Origin: Leptodactylus fallax
Taxonomy: Eukaryota; Chordata; Amphibia; Anura; Leptodactylidae
Length of the DNA stretch: 64,000 bases
Reading direction: 5' to 3'
Assembly: GCA_947044405.1 (NCBI GenBank)
Contig: CAMRHE010000011.1
Coordinates: forward strand, 4,942,501-5,006,500
The position numbers and the translations under genes were made by a program. Below, one piece after another: positions 1-13,460 of the stretch (positions are counted from its first letter, which is position 1; each line of letters opens with the position of its first letter). The notes under the pieces were generated by a model, which was given only the letters and a program-made list of their open reading frames with translations, was not told the DNA's origin and searched no databases.

Positions 1-2600
1 TGGGAAAAACCACAATGCGTCTCTGCCATGGTGCCTTAGCTTTACAGGACTAAAATATTGATGATCTATCCGTTGGTCGTCAATATCACCTCAGTGGGGG
101 TTCAGTACCCAAGATACTCTGGTTACGCTAGGTTCCCACTAGCGCCATGGTCTCCGAACGACAGAGAGCCAGACTGCTAAAACAGCAGTTACACACAGAA
201 ACCAGCAGATCCCTTTGACTACAATGGGGTCCGCCAGGTGTCCACCGTTTCAAAACTCAAAGTGGCGGAGAGAAACGTCCTCCGTATAGGACAATTCTTT
301 CCCCCAAATTTCGGCAGTTTCTGCAACGGAGTCTCCAGCCTGAGCGTTACTTCTGTTTTTACTTCTCCTTCTCAGGCCATATGATGTCATATTCATTGCA
401 TAGCTGAGTAGTCTGGATCAATTTTGGGTGAAAAAGTCTGAAAAAAGGTTTTAAAAAATTATTTTTCATTATATTATACAAACATTAATATTGCATAAGT
501 AATTAAATGCATAGTTTGTTACATATTTGCTTTCATAGGAATTCAGTTTAATGAATTAGAGCATCTTTACTACTGTCAGCCATTTATGAAGAAATCGGAG
601 TTGGTGGCTTGGCCTACTGACATCACAGCCCTTGTTCATTAGTCACATGGTCTGTGTGCAGCTCAGTCCCATACTAGGAAATGTGGCTGGGCCGTGATAC
701 CAAGCACAGTCACTATACAATGTACAATGCTGTGTTTGGTAACTATTGCCACCATTGGTGGCTGATTAAATACTTTTTTTCCCCACTGTACCTTAGGCTA
801 AGGCCCGACGTTGCGAAAAAGCAGCTTGTATTTTTTGAGCCCAAACCAAGAGTGGCTATAAAAGAAATGGGAAATATGTAAGCAGTACTTTTACTGCTTA
901 TTAGATGCAGGGGGCGTGAAAAAGCAGCGCTGGGGGCGGGTTGCAGCGATGACACGGTTGTGCTCAGAGCTTAATTTACATATGCAAATAAAATGTTTTT
1001 TTTGGACAAACGGCGGTGAGGAGAAGAAAAGTAAAGGTAGGAGTAGAATAGCCTTTATAAAGGCTATTCCAACATTGCTTCAGTTAAAAACATGTTTCCT
1101 CAATGATAGAATCCCTTTAAATAGCATTTTAGAGGGATTTACCTATAAAGAAGTCTGATCAGAAGAACGGTAATCCTGTATACCCCAGTATGAATGGAGC
1201 AGCAGCCGCATGTGTGCTCAGCCCTCCTTTTAACTCTATGAGACTGAGGGACCTACCCAAAACTCTGCCATCTTTGTCAGTCCTATAAAGCTGAATGAAG
1301 TGACAGTTGGCACCATTTAAACAGGTAGATGGGACCCCCATTTTCTTGGTCTGTTCTGTGGATAGGGCATAAGGGTTGGGAAAACCGCTTTGTTTCTTTG
1401 TTCAAGCTCTGTTGTAGGATTTTGACTCTGCAGTATTTATCTTTAGACAGCTTCATTGTTTTACTACTTTGGACATTTGTTTGGATACTTCTTTTACCTT
1501 TGTTTGTTGCAGTGACATTTCATTGAATCTTCTACCACGTTCAGAGCCTGTGACCTCACCTCAGGTGTGTTTACACCTTTAGTTGTCTGTTTAATTTTTT
1601 CAGTAGTTAGTCCATATATCATTTCATGTACTGTGTCACTTATGAATAAAGTTGGTTCTCATTTGTTTCAGAGGTTCTGTCTTATGTGCATGTTTTTCTT
1701 CATTTTCTCTATATGGTCTAACATTGCTTTGGAATATGCTGCAGTCCAGTTATCCAAGTATATTGCAATTGATTTTAGATTTTACAGATTCAAGGTAATT
1801 TTTTTAGGTAGCCTACCACAAAGAAACTTTTTCTTGTCGTAATACCAATTCCTTGTCTTAATTTAGCCCATAAAACAATGCACAATATAGAACTGTAATG
1901 TGTACCAGATCGTATTTAGCACTGTTCCATATTAATGGGGGAGAATAGGAACTGATATATGGTATCTGATAGATCAGAATGCATTTTTTTTTTTTTTTAA
2001 ATATCCAGCATATCACCACCTTGATGGATCGTTTTAGAATCTATTTAATATGTATCCTGAATACATTGGGATGAGTAAACCATTGCTCAAATAGGACAAC
2101 ATCAACATAATGTACATACAAGTAGAGTAACATTAAGTAGTTAATATAAATTGCATGCGCAATTTTATATAGAGAAATAACTTACAATACAAATTTTGGC
2201 ATTGCTCCTTGTTGCTGAATTGTTTAAAGCCTTAAGGAATTAATAACTTTGGAAACTGATGTACTACACATGTTTTAGTTCAGTGTAATGCGTCTCAGAT
2301 GACAGAAGGCAAGTGCATTAACTAAACAGGAGATAGGGATATGCGTAGGTTTCACAGATATATTGTCCACACCTACAAAGTACAACTGTGGGTCAGTTAA
2401 GTACTCAAGTGTTGGAGAGGAATATACTATATGATATGGGCTGTATCTTTAATGTGAATGTTTCAAACTATTAAAACTGCTCACCTTTTTTGTGTGGGGG
2501 GGTATTTCACAAAAAGGGAAAATTAAGGGGGTCGATTTATCAATATTAGTGTTCTGGCCAGAGGCCAATCTGTATTTTATAGCTACACTCCTGGTTCTGG
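1..2600. other. Upstream intergenic DNA, no gene recognised
   Basis: No open frame here resembles a known protein; the longest are under 100 codons and AT-rich. Pieces of dispersed repeats are visible. Around 130-360 the sequence starts GTTACGCTAGGTTCCCACT, like the gttcacac MITEs seen later. Around 795-870 is the edge of a 'taaggccc...gcagctt' MITE. A poly-T run lies near 1988. The remainder is unassigned. Confidence 0.4.
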
Positions 2601-2619
2601 CACTATACAAAAGCTGTCA

Positions 2620-2780
2620 AATTTAAGGTAATTTCACACACAGGAAAATGAAGATGCAGGGCATTGGCATTCCGTTTCGGCTTTCTGCTGCTGCATATGC
2701 CTAAATGAATGGGCCTAATCAGCAGGGAGTCTCGAGCCGCGGAATCCGTGGTAAGATCGAGCAGGACTCTTATTTTGAAA
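2620..2780. repeat. Partial PIF/Harbinger-like MITE
   Basis: The stretch holding CCTAATCAGCAGGGAGTCTCG, then GCCGCGGAATCCG, resembles the interior of the better preserved foldback element at 32312-32655, which shares GGGCCTAATCAGGAG and a GCAGCAG motif. Only one half seems present, so ends and target duplication cannot be defined. Confidence 0.35.
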
Positions 2781-2879
2781 ACAGTGGGATGCAGAATATG
2801 GGCGGAATCTGCTGTGATTTCGGGGACAGGATTTAATTTACCAAAAAGTTGCAATATTTTCTGCTGTGCTGTGACAAGT

Positions 2880-4857
2880 GTGTAGTGGGCAGTGAAAGTA
2901 AGGCATGAAATAGATAGGTCAGAGAGGGGACAGACTACCGTGGTGGGTGGAGAAGTGGATTGTGGTAGAGGGATTAGAGTAGATGACAGGGAGATCCATT
3001 TATTACAACCGAACAGTATAGACAAATTTGGCCACAAAACTTCAAGATAGCACATTTCTGGTAATGAATGTGTGAGCTTGAATGGCAATTTAAAGTGTGT
3101 GTTCACAAATGCCAGACGCCTAGTAAGCAAATTGGGGGAGCTTGAGGTCTATTTAAAAGGGCAATAAACAATAAAAAAAAAAAAAGGGGGCATTTAAAAA
3201 ATATAAACCCGAAGGTCAGGTGTAGCCTTTGAGAATTACAAAGCGCTTGATAAAATCTGTAAAAGGGAAATAAAATCAGCTGTGTATAAATGCAAAAAAT
3301 AAGGAAAGAACAAGTCGGTCCCCAAATAATGTTAAAGGAGAGTTGGTCACCGGGGATCAAGAAAAAGTACAGCTATTAAATGGGTTCCTTATCTCTGTAT
3401 ATACAGAAGAACAGGGGGTAGTTGATGTAGTTGTCACCAATGCTGGTAATACATCAACCAATATACTAAACTGAATAAACATAGAAATGGTCCAGGCCAA
3501 GCTAAACAAAATAAACGTGAGCAAGGCTCCAGGTCCAGCAGGATTACACCCACAAGTAGTTAAAGAACTCAGTCCTGCCATTGCTGTACCCCTATTCTTT
3601 ATTTTTAGGGATTATCCAGTGACTGGTACAATGCCAAGGGACTGGCACAAGGCTAATTTGGTGTCTATTTTCAGAAAGGGCTCTAGGTCTACCCCAGGTA
3701 ATTATAGACCGATGAGCTTAACATCCATTGTGGGGAAACTGTTTAAGGTGCTCTTAATCGACTTAATACAGGAGTATGTGACTGTATATAATATTATAAG
3801 TGACAGACAGCATGACTTTACTAAAGACAGAAGTTGTCAGACTAACCTGATTTGCTTTTATGAAGAGGTGAGTAGAAGTCTGGACAGAGGGGAGGCTGTG
3901 GATATAGTGTTCCTGGACTTTACAAAGGCGTTTCACACTGTCCCACTTAGACGTTTAATGGTTAAAATCAGGTCCATTGGCTTGTAAAATATAGCTTGTA
4001 TTTGGATTCAAAACTGGTTAAAGGATCGTATCTTGAGAGTTATAGTCAATGACTGCAGCTCAGACTGGTCTCCTGTTATAAGTGGTGTACCCCAGGGTTC
4101 AGTGCTGGGTCTGCTGTTATTTAACTTATTTATTAATGATATAGAAGATGGGATTAATAGCACTGTCTCTATTTTTGCTGATGACATCAAGCTATGTGGT
4201 ACAGTACAGTCTATAGAAGATGTACATAGGTTACAAGCAGACTTGGACAAACTGAGTGTTTGGGCATCCACATGACAAATGAGGTTGGAGGTTCAATTTG
4301 GATAAATGTAAAGTTATGCGTCTGGGTACAAATAATCCACATGCAACATATGTCCTAGAGGAGTAAAGCGTCACTGGTGGAGAAGGACCTGGGTGTACTT
4401 GTAGATCATAGGTTAAATTACAGCATGCAATGTCAATATGCTGCTACTAAGGCCAGCGGGATACTGTCTTTTATTAAAAGGGGTATGGACTCACAGGACA
4501 GGGATGTAATATTACCACTTTATAAATCATTGGTGCGGCCCCATCTGGATCAGAGTTCCATAAAACTGATAAGGGGCATGGAGGACCTTAGTTATGAGGA
4601 GAGACTAAAGGAGTTACATCTGTTTAGTCTGGAGGAGAGGCGTTTAAGAGAAGATTAATATATAAATGGCCCATACAAGAAATATGGGGAAAAGCTGTTC
4701 CATGTAAAATCCTCTCAAAAGACAAGGGGACACACTCTCTGTCTAGAGACAAAAAGGTTTAATCTGAAGAGCCGACAAGTCTACTTCAATTTAAGGACTG
4801 TGAATCTGTGGAATAGCCTACCCCAGGAGCTGGTCATAGCTGAACTTGATGGACATA
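2880..4857 (+). mobile_element. CR1/L2-type LINE, decayed, main part
   Basis: This is a non-LTR retrotransposon relic on the + strand. At about 3040-3150 a frame reads NLKCVFTNARRLVSKLGELE, the sequence that normally opens the endonuclease domain of CR1/L2 proteins. It runs almost directly into the RT region, so most of the endonuclease appears deleted. RT follows from about 3190 to 4660. The 3' end at 4790-4855 has the usual 'gtgaatctgtggaatagcct' and 'gaacttgatggaca' tail. The element is cut at a TA by a Tc1 copy (4858-5762) and resumes at 5765. Confidence 0.8.
3487..4658 (+). pseudogene. LINE reverse transcriptase, broken
   Basis: The frames 3487-3987, 4033-4275 and 4377-4658 are consecutive pieces of one CR1/L2-type RT. 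The first holds the fingers motif KINVSKAPGPAGLHPQVVKEL and the palm stretch DIVFLDFTKAFHTV. The second holds ISGVPQGSVLGLLLFNLFIN and the active site FADDIKL (the FADD form of the YxDD box). The third holds the thumb-like MEKDLGVLVDHRLN and a 3' region ending in YEERLKELHLFSLEERRLRED. A stop at 3987, another at 4275 and a frame change near 4370 show it is dead. The chain and motif order leave little doubt about family level; CR1 versus L2 is not settled. Confidence 0.85.
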
Positions 4858-5762
<905 letters not shown>

Positions 5763-5764
5763 TA

Positions 5765-5805
5765 TGTCTTTTTTCAGCCATACTAACTATGTAACTATGT
5801 AAATT
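5765..5805 (+). mobile_element. 3' tail of the LINE interrupted at 4857
   Basis: Immediately after the TA at 5763-5764 the sequence reads TGTCTTTTTTCAGCCATACT and ends in ACTATGTAACTATGTA, the usual short-repeat tail of frog CR1/L2 LINEs. It continues the LINE that stops at GATGGACATA before the Tc1 insertion. Confidence 0.8.
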
Positions 5806-6749
5806 AGATCCACAAACTTCCTTTACCATTCAGTTATAGACTTCCTTTTAATTTTCAATCATGGTCCTGCAAACGAAGCCCAATAACTTTGCAGCTTCAT
5901 TTTTTTTTTTCATTTTGGAATGATGGCTTTGCTTTAAATCACACATAAAGTGGTTGCGTTAAGATTATAAAGTATCATTTATCCTTAGAGCAGGTAATAA
6001 AAGTGTTTGATCGGTGGGGGTCTGGCCACAGGAACATTATTCTCTATTCTATTGCAGATATGGGATAAGCAGTTATGTCACTCTGAATAGAAGTGGCTTC
6101 CAATATGCTTCGCTTTAATGAATCCTATTTTTAAACCCATTAGACCAGTCATAGTCTTAAAAACTGATCATAGCTGAGGCTGAGGCTAGAATTTCTTTAC
6201 TTATTAAGATGCTCTTCTTTATCTGTGAAATACCTTGTCTCAGTGCCCTTGGAGCCATTTTACTCACAACTGTGAATATTCATCACTGCTTTGAGACGTC
6301 TCCTTTTACACAAAATAGCACTGTGGTTTAATATAGTTCCTAAGTTTTTAACACAACTGCAAGCACCTATATGAAGTCAACATTACCTATGCAGAACAAC
6401 AAGTTTAATATTATGAGCAAAGTAGAATAGAGTAGGTAGTTGGATTCAGTGATTTTACCACAGGGTTGCAAGGAAAGAATGCACAAAAATGACAGCACCA
6501 CTACCATCACCTGCTTCTTGCATCTCTTTGAAATGCCCTATGAGTTTGACTTGTGTGACTTGTTCTTGTAGACCCTTTGTGGTGACTTCTTAGTAATGTC
6601 CATTATACAGTAAGATTTAGATTAAACAGAAAATATTTACATTTCTTGGTTCTACAGGTGGTAAAACAAGTGAGGCACAGAGTATTCATGGTATCCATTT
6701 ATACTTTAATATTTTCACAGGTTCACTTTTCAGTAATATGACAGTATGT
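5806..6749. other. Intergenic, nothing recognised
   Basis: AT-rich sequence without a convincing open frame, tandem repeat or element end. A short stretch at 5995-6020 (GTTTGATCGGTGGGGGTCT) matches the interior of the TTAA MITEs such as the one at 21841, so an old MITE fragment is likely there. Confidence 0.35.
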
Positions 6750-7246
6750 TTAAAGGGGTATTCCCATGAACATAACTATTTTTAAATTTGTAGATAATTA
6801 AAAGTTAAACATTTTTGCAAATATAAGTAAATAAATATTTTGCACAATTTTAAAGATTTTTTTCTAAATATTTTGTGGCCAAAGTCTTGTTGTCTTGATC
6901 GGTTGCCAATGGATACGACCATGAATGCAGGACCTTTCTAAGGTGAGAAAATCAGCAATGATATCTTTATTGTGGCCGGGATATCTTCTGATACATGTAG
7001 TGCCCCTGGCTGATAACCCAGCTACAATAAGAAAATCATGACTGAGTTTTTGACAAGTCCCAGACCACAGAAAGTTTCTGCATTTGTGGTCGTATCCATT
7101 GGCAACCGATCAAGGCACTACTAAGGTGGTTAGAGAAAATCTTTAAAAAGCTGCAGAATTTTTAACTACTTATATTTGCAAAAATGTTTAACTTTCAATT
7201 ACCTACAAATATAGATATGATTATGTTCATGGGAATACCCCTTTAA
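6750..7246. mobile_element. TTAA-flanked foldback MITE (T2/Kolobok-like)
   Basis: The left end reads TTAAAGGGGTATTCCCATGA and the right end is its inverted copy, TCATGGGAATACCCCTTTAA. The arms stay similar for roughly 200 bp: AAAAGTTAAACATTTTTGCA on the left against TGCAAAAATGTTTAACTTTC on the right, and CTTGATCGGTTGCCAATGGA against TCCATTGGCAACCGATCAAG nearer the centre. TTAA at both edges and the TTAAAGG start match the T2/Kolobok-type frog MITEs as I remember them. It has no coding capacity. Confidence 0.85.
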
Positions 7247-7539
7247 GGATTAGACATCAATATGTGTGACTAATATGCAACAATTAAGTTTACCTGGAAG
7301 GTCAAACATTTCTTTACAGCAGCATTGATTTCATAGGCTAACCAATGTTCTTTGGTTTACGTCATAGTATTACAACCCAATGATTTATGATTCCGTTTAG
7401 ATAACCGTATATGTTTCTTGCATGGGAATGAGCATACAACAGAGTTAGACAGATGAGATTAGATTAGGTTAAAGTGATTTATGATGTGTGTACTACAGAA
7501 GGTTGAAATTTAGTTACATATTGAACTTATTGGTATTAT
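7247..7539. other. Short spacer between MITEs
   Basis: About 290 bp of AT-rich sequence between two TTAA elements, with no element ends or reading frame that I can support. Confidence 0.3.
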
Positions 7540-8075
7540 TTAAAGGTGTTGGCCAATTTTTATTAACTCTTGAAACTGGACTGGTCAGCAAATAATGTGA
7601 CTTATTGCTTTCTAGTCATTTCATTACCAGTACTGATGGTTTACTTTCCCCACTCAGCTGCAAGCTTGTTTTCATCTGCCTAAAATGCTGACTGTGCGGC
7701 TCTTTGGTCCCCATCATGGTTGCTGTTGGAAGGTCATGTGACGCAAGCCACCATTGAATAGCATTGACACTTCACTCTACATGTGTCAGTTTTCCTAGCT
7801 ATACCAGTTCTGTTCAATGGAAGCTGCTGATGGTCAGTTCACATGAAAACAGAACCAGATTGCCAGCTTTTTAGTCACAGAGATATCAACCTGGCAGAAA
7901 CCTTCACAGAGTGATTTGCGAATGGCAAGTCGCGACAAAAATGGGAAAGGCCTTTATAAAAGGGCACAGTTGCATATATGCAGACCCCATATTTTAATAT
8001 TAGACCCCAGATTGTTAATGGTTAACTAAAAAACAATTGCATCATTTTATTTATGCCATTTAGTGATCACTTTAA
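7540..8075. repeat. Probable TTAA MITE, poorly preserved
   Basis: The left edge TTAAAGGTGTTGGCC has the T2-type start. A TTAA preceded by GATCAC at 8072 could be the right edge, but only TTAAAG is shared between the ends. The interior near 7735-7830 (GTCATGTGACGCAAGCCACC ... TTCAATGGAAGCTGCTG) looks like a foldback centre. Boundaries are uncertain. Confidence 0.4.
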
Positions 8076-8089
8076 ATAAAGCAAGCAGT

Positions 8090-8245
8090 TTTCTCTCCGC
8101 ATTTTTCGGGCAAAAACCCGGCAGACCCCAGTCTATGGGGTCTGCGGGTAACTGCTTTGTAAGCGGATTTGGTTTCCGTTTTTCGGTCCCCAAGCGGACC
8201 TGAAGAATTGAAACCCCAGCGCAAGTATGAACCTAGAGTAAAGCC
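8090..8245. repeat. Fragment of gttcacac-type MITE
   Basis: The stretch with TCTATGGGGTCTGCGGGTAA and GCGGATTTGGTTTCCG recurs almost unchanged inside the nested MITE at 63250-63440 (TCTATGGGGTCTGCGGGTTT; GCGGATTAGGTTTCCGC). It is a dispersed frog repeat with its own left end missing. Confidence 0.5.
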
Positions 8246-8388
8246 ATTTCATTAGATTTGTTTTTTCTCATACCATGCCATTTCTTTCCCTGAATATGTA
8301 TGATATATGGAGAAGTATCTCTATAATATATGCCAGTACATTGTATGCTTAGAAAATATATTTAAGTGTAAAGATAGAGATCCATCTA

Positions 8389-10013
8389 CAGTGCCTTGCG
8401 AAAGTATTCGGCCCCTTGAACTTTTCAACCTTTTGCCATATTTCAGGCTTCAAACAAAGATATAAAATTTTAATTTTTTGGTGAAGAATCAACAAGTGGG
8501 ACACAATTGTGAAGTGGAACGAAATTTATTGGTTATTTAAAACTTTTGTAAAATAAAAAACTGAAAAGTGGGGCGTGCAATATTATTCGGTCCCTTTACT
8601 TTCAGTGCAGCAAACTCACTCCAGAAGTTCAGTGAGGATCTCTGAATGATCTAATGTTGTCCTAAATGACTGATGATGATAAATATAATCCACCTGTGTG
8701 TAATCAAGTCTCCGTATAAAGGCACCTGCTCTTTGATAGTCTCAGGGTTCTGTTTAAAGCGCAGAGAGCATCATGAAGACCAAGGAACACACCAGGCAGG
8801 TCCATGATACTGTTGTGGAGAAGTTTAAAGCCGGATTTGGATACAAAAAGACTTCCCAAACTTTAAACAATCCAAGGAGCACTGTGCAAGCGATCATATT
8901 GAAATGGAAGGAGTATCAGACCACTGCAAATCTACCAAGACCCGGCCGTCTCTCTAAACTTTCATCTCAAACAAGGAGAAGACTGATCAGAGATGCAGCC
9001 AAGAGGCCCATGATCACTCTGGATGAACTGCAGAGATCTACAGCTGAGGTGGGAGAGTCTGTCCATAGGACAACAATCAGTCGTACACTTCACAAATCTG
9101 GCCTTTATGGAAGAGTGGCAAGAAGAAAGCCATTTCTCAAAGATATCCATAAAAAGTCTTGTTTAAAGTTTGCCACAAGCCACCTGGGAGACACACCAAA
9201 CATGTGGAAGAAGGTGCTCTGGTCACATGAAACCAAAATCGAACTTTTTGGCCACAATGCAAAACGATATGTTTGGCGTAAAAGCAACACAGCTGATCAA
9301 CTTGAACACACCATCCCCACTGTCAAACATGGTGGTGGCAGTATCATGGTTTGGGCCTGCTTTTCTTCAGCAGGGACAGGGAAGATGGTTAAAATTGATG
9401 GGAAGATGGATGGAGCCAAATACAGGATCATTCTGGAAGAAAACCTGTTGGAGTCTGTAAAAGACCTGAGACTGGGACGGAGATTTATCTTCCAACAAGA
9501 CAATGATCCCAAACATAAAGCAAAATCTACAATGGAATGGTTCACAAATAAACGTATCCAGGTGTTAGAATGGCCAAGTCAAAGTCCAGACCTGAATCCA
9601 ATCGAGAATCTGTGGAAAGAGCTGAAAACTACTGTTCACAAACGCTTTCCATCCAACCTCACTGAGCTCCAGCTGTTTTCCAAGGAAGAATGGGCAAGAA
9701 TTTCACTCTCTCGATGTGCAAAACTGATAGAGACATACCCCAGGCGACTTGCAGCTGTAATCGCAGCAAAAGGTGGCGCTACAAAGTATTAACTTAAGGG
9801 GGCCGAATAATTTGGCACGCCCCACTTTTCAGTTTTTTATTTTTTACGAAAGTTTAAAATATCCAATAAATTTCGTTCCACTTCACAATTGTGTCCCACT
9901 TGTTGTTGATTCTTCACCAAAAAAATTAAAATTTTATATCCTTATGTTTGAAGCCTGAAATGTGGCAAAAGGTTGAAAAGTTCAAGGGGGCCGAATACTT
10001 TCGTAAGGCACTG
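8389..10013 (+). mobile_element. Tc1-like element, family B, structurally complete
   Basis: The element is 1625 bp, flanked by TA at 8387-8388 and 10014-10015. Its ends are CAGTGCCTTGCGAAAGTATT and the inverted AATACTTTCGTAAGGCACTG. The terminal repeats are about 215 bp long (8389 to about 8602 and about 9797 to 10013), of the IR/DR type: the inner part repeats as AAAACTGAAAAGTGGGGCGT on the left and the inverse at 9817-9840. One long frame (8773-9792) lies between them. The terminal sequence closely resembles a Tc1 group that I remember from salmonid and frog genomes. Confidence 0.93.
8773..9792 (+). CDS. Tc1-type transposase, full-length ORF, first catalytic Asp changed to His
   Basis: This 339-codon frame has the normal Tc1 transposase length (about 340 residues), normally cutting and pasting its element at TA sites in the nucleus. 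The start fits MKTKEHTRQVHDTVVEKFKA. Residues 1-110 hold two helix-turn-helix segments joined by the GRP-like linker PRPGRLSKLS. The catalytic part follows, with the glycine-rich box VKHGGGSIMVWACF (about 190-203), [12 protein letters not shown] (second Asp) and [14 protein letters not shown] (Glu), ending AAKGGATKY. The first catalytic block reads [11 protein letters not shown] where the family has [11 protein letters not shown]. The codon at 9226-9228 (residue 152) is CAT, one base from an Asp codon. The frame is open but the enzyme is probably dead. It is a transposon gene, not a host gene. Confidence 0.93.
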   Translation: MKTKEHTRQVHDTVVEKFKAGFGYKKTSQTLNNPRSTVQAIILKWKEYQTTANLPRPGRLSKLSSQTRRRLIRDAAKRPMITLDELQRSTAEVGESVHRTTISRTLHKSGLYGRVARRKPFLKDIHKKSCLKFATSHLGDTPNMWKKVLWSHETKIELFGHNAKRYVWRKSNTADQLEHTIPTVKHGGGSIMVWACFSSAGTGKMVKIDGKMDGAKYRIILEENLLESVKDLRLGRRFIFQQDNDPKHKAKSTMEWFTNKRIQVLEWPSQSPDLNPIENLWKELKTTVHKRFPSNLTELQLFSKEEWARISLSRCAKLIETYPRRLAAVIAAKGGATKY

Positions 10014-10015
10014 TA

Positions 10016-10203
10016 TATACCAATACATTGTATAGGGACTATACAATAATATTGCAGTTTGGTAGAAGAAATGACACTGCCATGATAGCATACATGATTG
10101 GAACAAGGTGCCAGAGCAGTATACAGTAGATGCCCAAAGCATGTAGGCTGTCATGTACCATTAAGTTTTTAAATATGTGAAATAAAAATATTTTATTTTA
10201 CCC
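10016..10203. other. Spacer, nothing recognised
   Basis: About 190 bp between the family B Tc1 element and the TTAA foldback element; no repeat or reading frame recognised. Confidence 0.3.
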
Positions 10204-10402
10204 TTAAAGTGTAACTAAACTTTCAGACAACTTTAGATTTTTGGTAGTATTTGTGTCATTAATACATTTTTTTAATATACTTTATTAACTAATTTTGGAT
10301 CATTTCTGTGAAATCCAGCATTTTTTCACTTTTTCCCTTGCTTCTGTATTGAGAACTTTCCCACCTCGCACTGAGTGTTACTTTGTACGGGACTACAGGG
10401 CT

Positions 10403-11707
10403 GTATAATACTAAAAAGCTTACATACCCCGGCAGATTTTTTTGGTTTTTTGCCTTTTTTCAGAGAATATGAATGAATAACACAAAAGCTTTTTCTCCAC
10501 TCATGGTTAGTGGTTGGTTGAAGCCATTTATTGTCAAACTTATGTGTTTTCTCTTTTTAAATCATAATGACAACCAAAAACATAAAAATGACCCTGTTCA
10601 AAAGTTCACATACCCTGGTGATTTTGGCCTGATAACATGCCCAGAAACCAAACCAAAATTTGGACGCAACTGCCCGGAAAATTGTTCAGGATGCAAAGAA
10701 AAACCCACACATAACATCAGCTGAACTCTCAGGACTCTCTGAAAACTATCGGTGTGACTGTTTCAAGATGCACAATAAGGAGGAACTTGAAGAAAAATGG
10801 GCTGCATGGTGGAGTTGCCAGAAGAAAGCCATTACTGCGCAAATGCCACAAAGAATCTCGCCTTCAATACGCCAAACAGCACAGAGACAAGCCTCAAAAC
10901 TTCTGGAACAAGGTAATTTGGAGTGAGGAGACAAAAATCGAACTTTTTGGCCACAACCATAAACGTTACAGTTGGAGAGGTGTCAACAAGGCCTATGATG
11001 AAAGGAACACCATTCCTACTGTAAAGCACGGAGGTGGATCACTGATGGTGTGGGGATGTGTGAGCTTCAAAGGCACAGGAAACTTGGTCAAAGTTGAAGG
11101 AAAGATGAATGCAGCACATTATCAGCAGATACTGAAGGCAAATTTGCACTCATCAGCCAGGAAGCTGCGCATGGGACATACTTGGACGTTCCAACATGAC
11201 AACGATCCAAAACACAAGACCAAGTCGACCTGTCATTGGCTACAGCAGAAGAAAGTGAAGGTTCTGGAGTGGCCATCTCAGTCTCCTGATTCAATATCAT
11301 TGAGCCAGTCTGGGGAGATCTCAAGCACACAGTACATGCAAGACAGCCCAGGAATTTACAGGAACTGGAGACTTTTTGCCAAGAAGAATGGGCAGTTTTA
11401 CCATCTGAGAAAATAAAGAGCCTCATCCACAACTACCACAAAAGACTTCAGGCTGTCATCGATGTTAGAGGGGGCAATACACGGTATTAAGAACTGGGGT
11501 ATGTGAACTTTTCAGCAGGGTCATTTTGATGTTTTTGGTTGTCATTATGATTTAAAAAGAGAAAACACAGAAGTTTGACAATAAATGGCTTCAACCAACC
11601 ACTAGCCATGAGTGGAGAAAAAGTTTGTGTTATCATTCATATTCTCTGAAAAAAAGGCCAAAAAAAACAAAAATCTGCCGGGGTATGTAAACTTTTTAGC
11701 AGAACTG
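10403..11707 (+). mobile_element. Tc1-like element, family D, shortened
   Basis: Terminal repeats of about 210 bp face each other: AAAAGCTTACATACCCCGGC near 10416 and, inverted, the sequence ending TGCCGGGGTATGTAAACTTT near 11690. An inner repeat (GACAACCAAAAACATAAAAA at about 10570; inverse at about 11525-11545) gives an IR/DR structure. TA at 11708-11709 marks the right end; the left end is degraded, so 10403 is approximate. At about 1.3 kb it is shorter than a normal 1.6-kb element because sequence between the left repeat and the catalytic domain is lost. It lies in the left arm of the TTAA foldback. Confidence 0.85.
10660..11490 (+). pseudogene. Tc1-type transposase, truncated and frameshifted
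   Basis: The remnant begins DATARKIVQDAKKNPHITSAE (frame 10660 on) and then changes frame to VSRCTIRRNLKKNGLHGGVA (from 10754). The catalytic region follows: [37 protein letters not shown] and WPSQSPD. A small deletion near 11290 shifts the frame, so the Glu block is lost in frame. The C-terminus can still be seen in another frame near 11420-11490, ending RGGNTRY. The first catalytic Asp is Glu here (WSEETK). The N-terminal DNA-binding part is mostly missing. Confidence 0.85.
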
Positions 11708-12023
11708 TATGTAGAGAAAATGAGAGTGTGTGTGTGTGGGGGGGGGTCACTTCAAACCGTAATATTTTGGTCATTATAAACCTGCAAATTTGCTTTTTGT
11801 GTCATATGAAAGAGAAGATTCTCTTCTTTCTCTTCTTTCATGTGACACTAAGGCTGCAGTGCTATCTAAATTATTTCCAGAGATATCACTGTTTGAAAAC
11901 ACAGTCAGGATTGAATTTTTATATCACAGGAAACACTCTAGCTTAGCATATACCCAGTGACACATTGAAGCAAAAAAAAAAAAAAAAAAATAGTTACACT
12001 AATAATTTGTACAGTATAATATA

Positions 12024-12963
<940 letters not shown>

Positions 12964-13460
12964 TATATTATACAACTGCATATATACAGTTGAATATACA
13001 AGATATAACTGTTTAAAGTGACCCCCCCACCCCTCATTTTCTCTGCATTTTACAGCCCATACTCCAATACACAGTAACATACTGTGAGAGGCAGAGAACA
13101 GATCTCAATACAGAATCAAGGGAAGAGTGAAAAAATGCAGCATTTCACAGAAATAATCCAAAATTTGCTAATAATGTATATTACAAAATTTATTAATGAC
13201 ACAAAAACTACCAGAAAATCAAAAGTTGTCCAAAAGTTCAGTTATGCTTTAATGGTGCCGGACCAATGAAAGTTTTCCTATCTTCATACCAAATATTGTT
13301 TGGATTTAGATTTCTCTTTTGTTCATTCACTTAAATTTTGTTAATTGCTAAAAATAAACAATTAAACACTTCCATGTTTGAAAGCATTGTTACTTTGCAG
13401 TATTTTTTAACACAGTTGCCTAAAACTTTTGCACAATACCACACATATACAAATATATAT

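Noticed and set aside
2603..3130. 175-codon minus-strand frame
   Set aside because: It lies antisense to the LINE relic and shows no domain.
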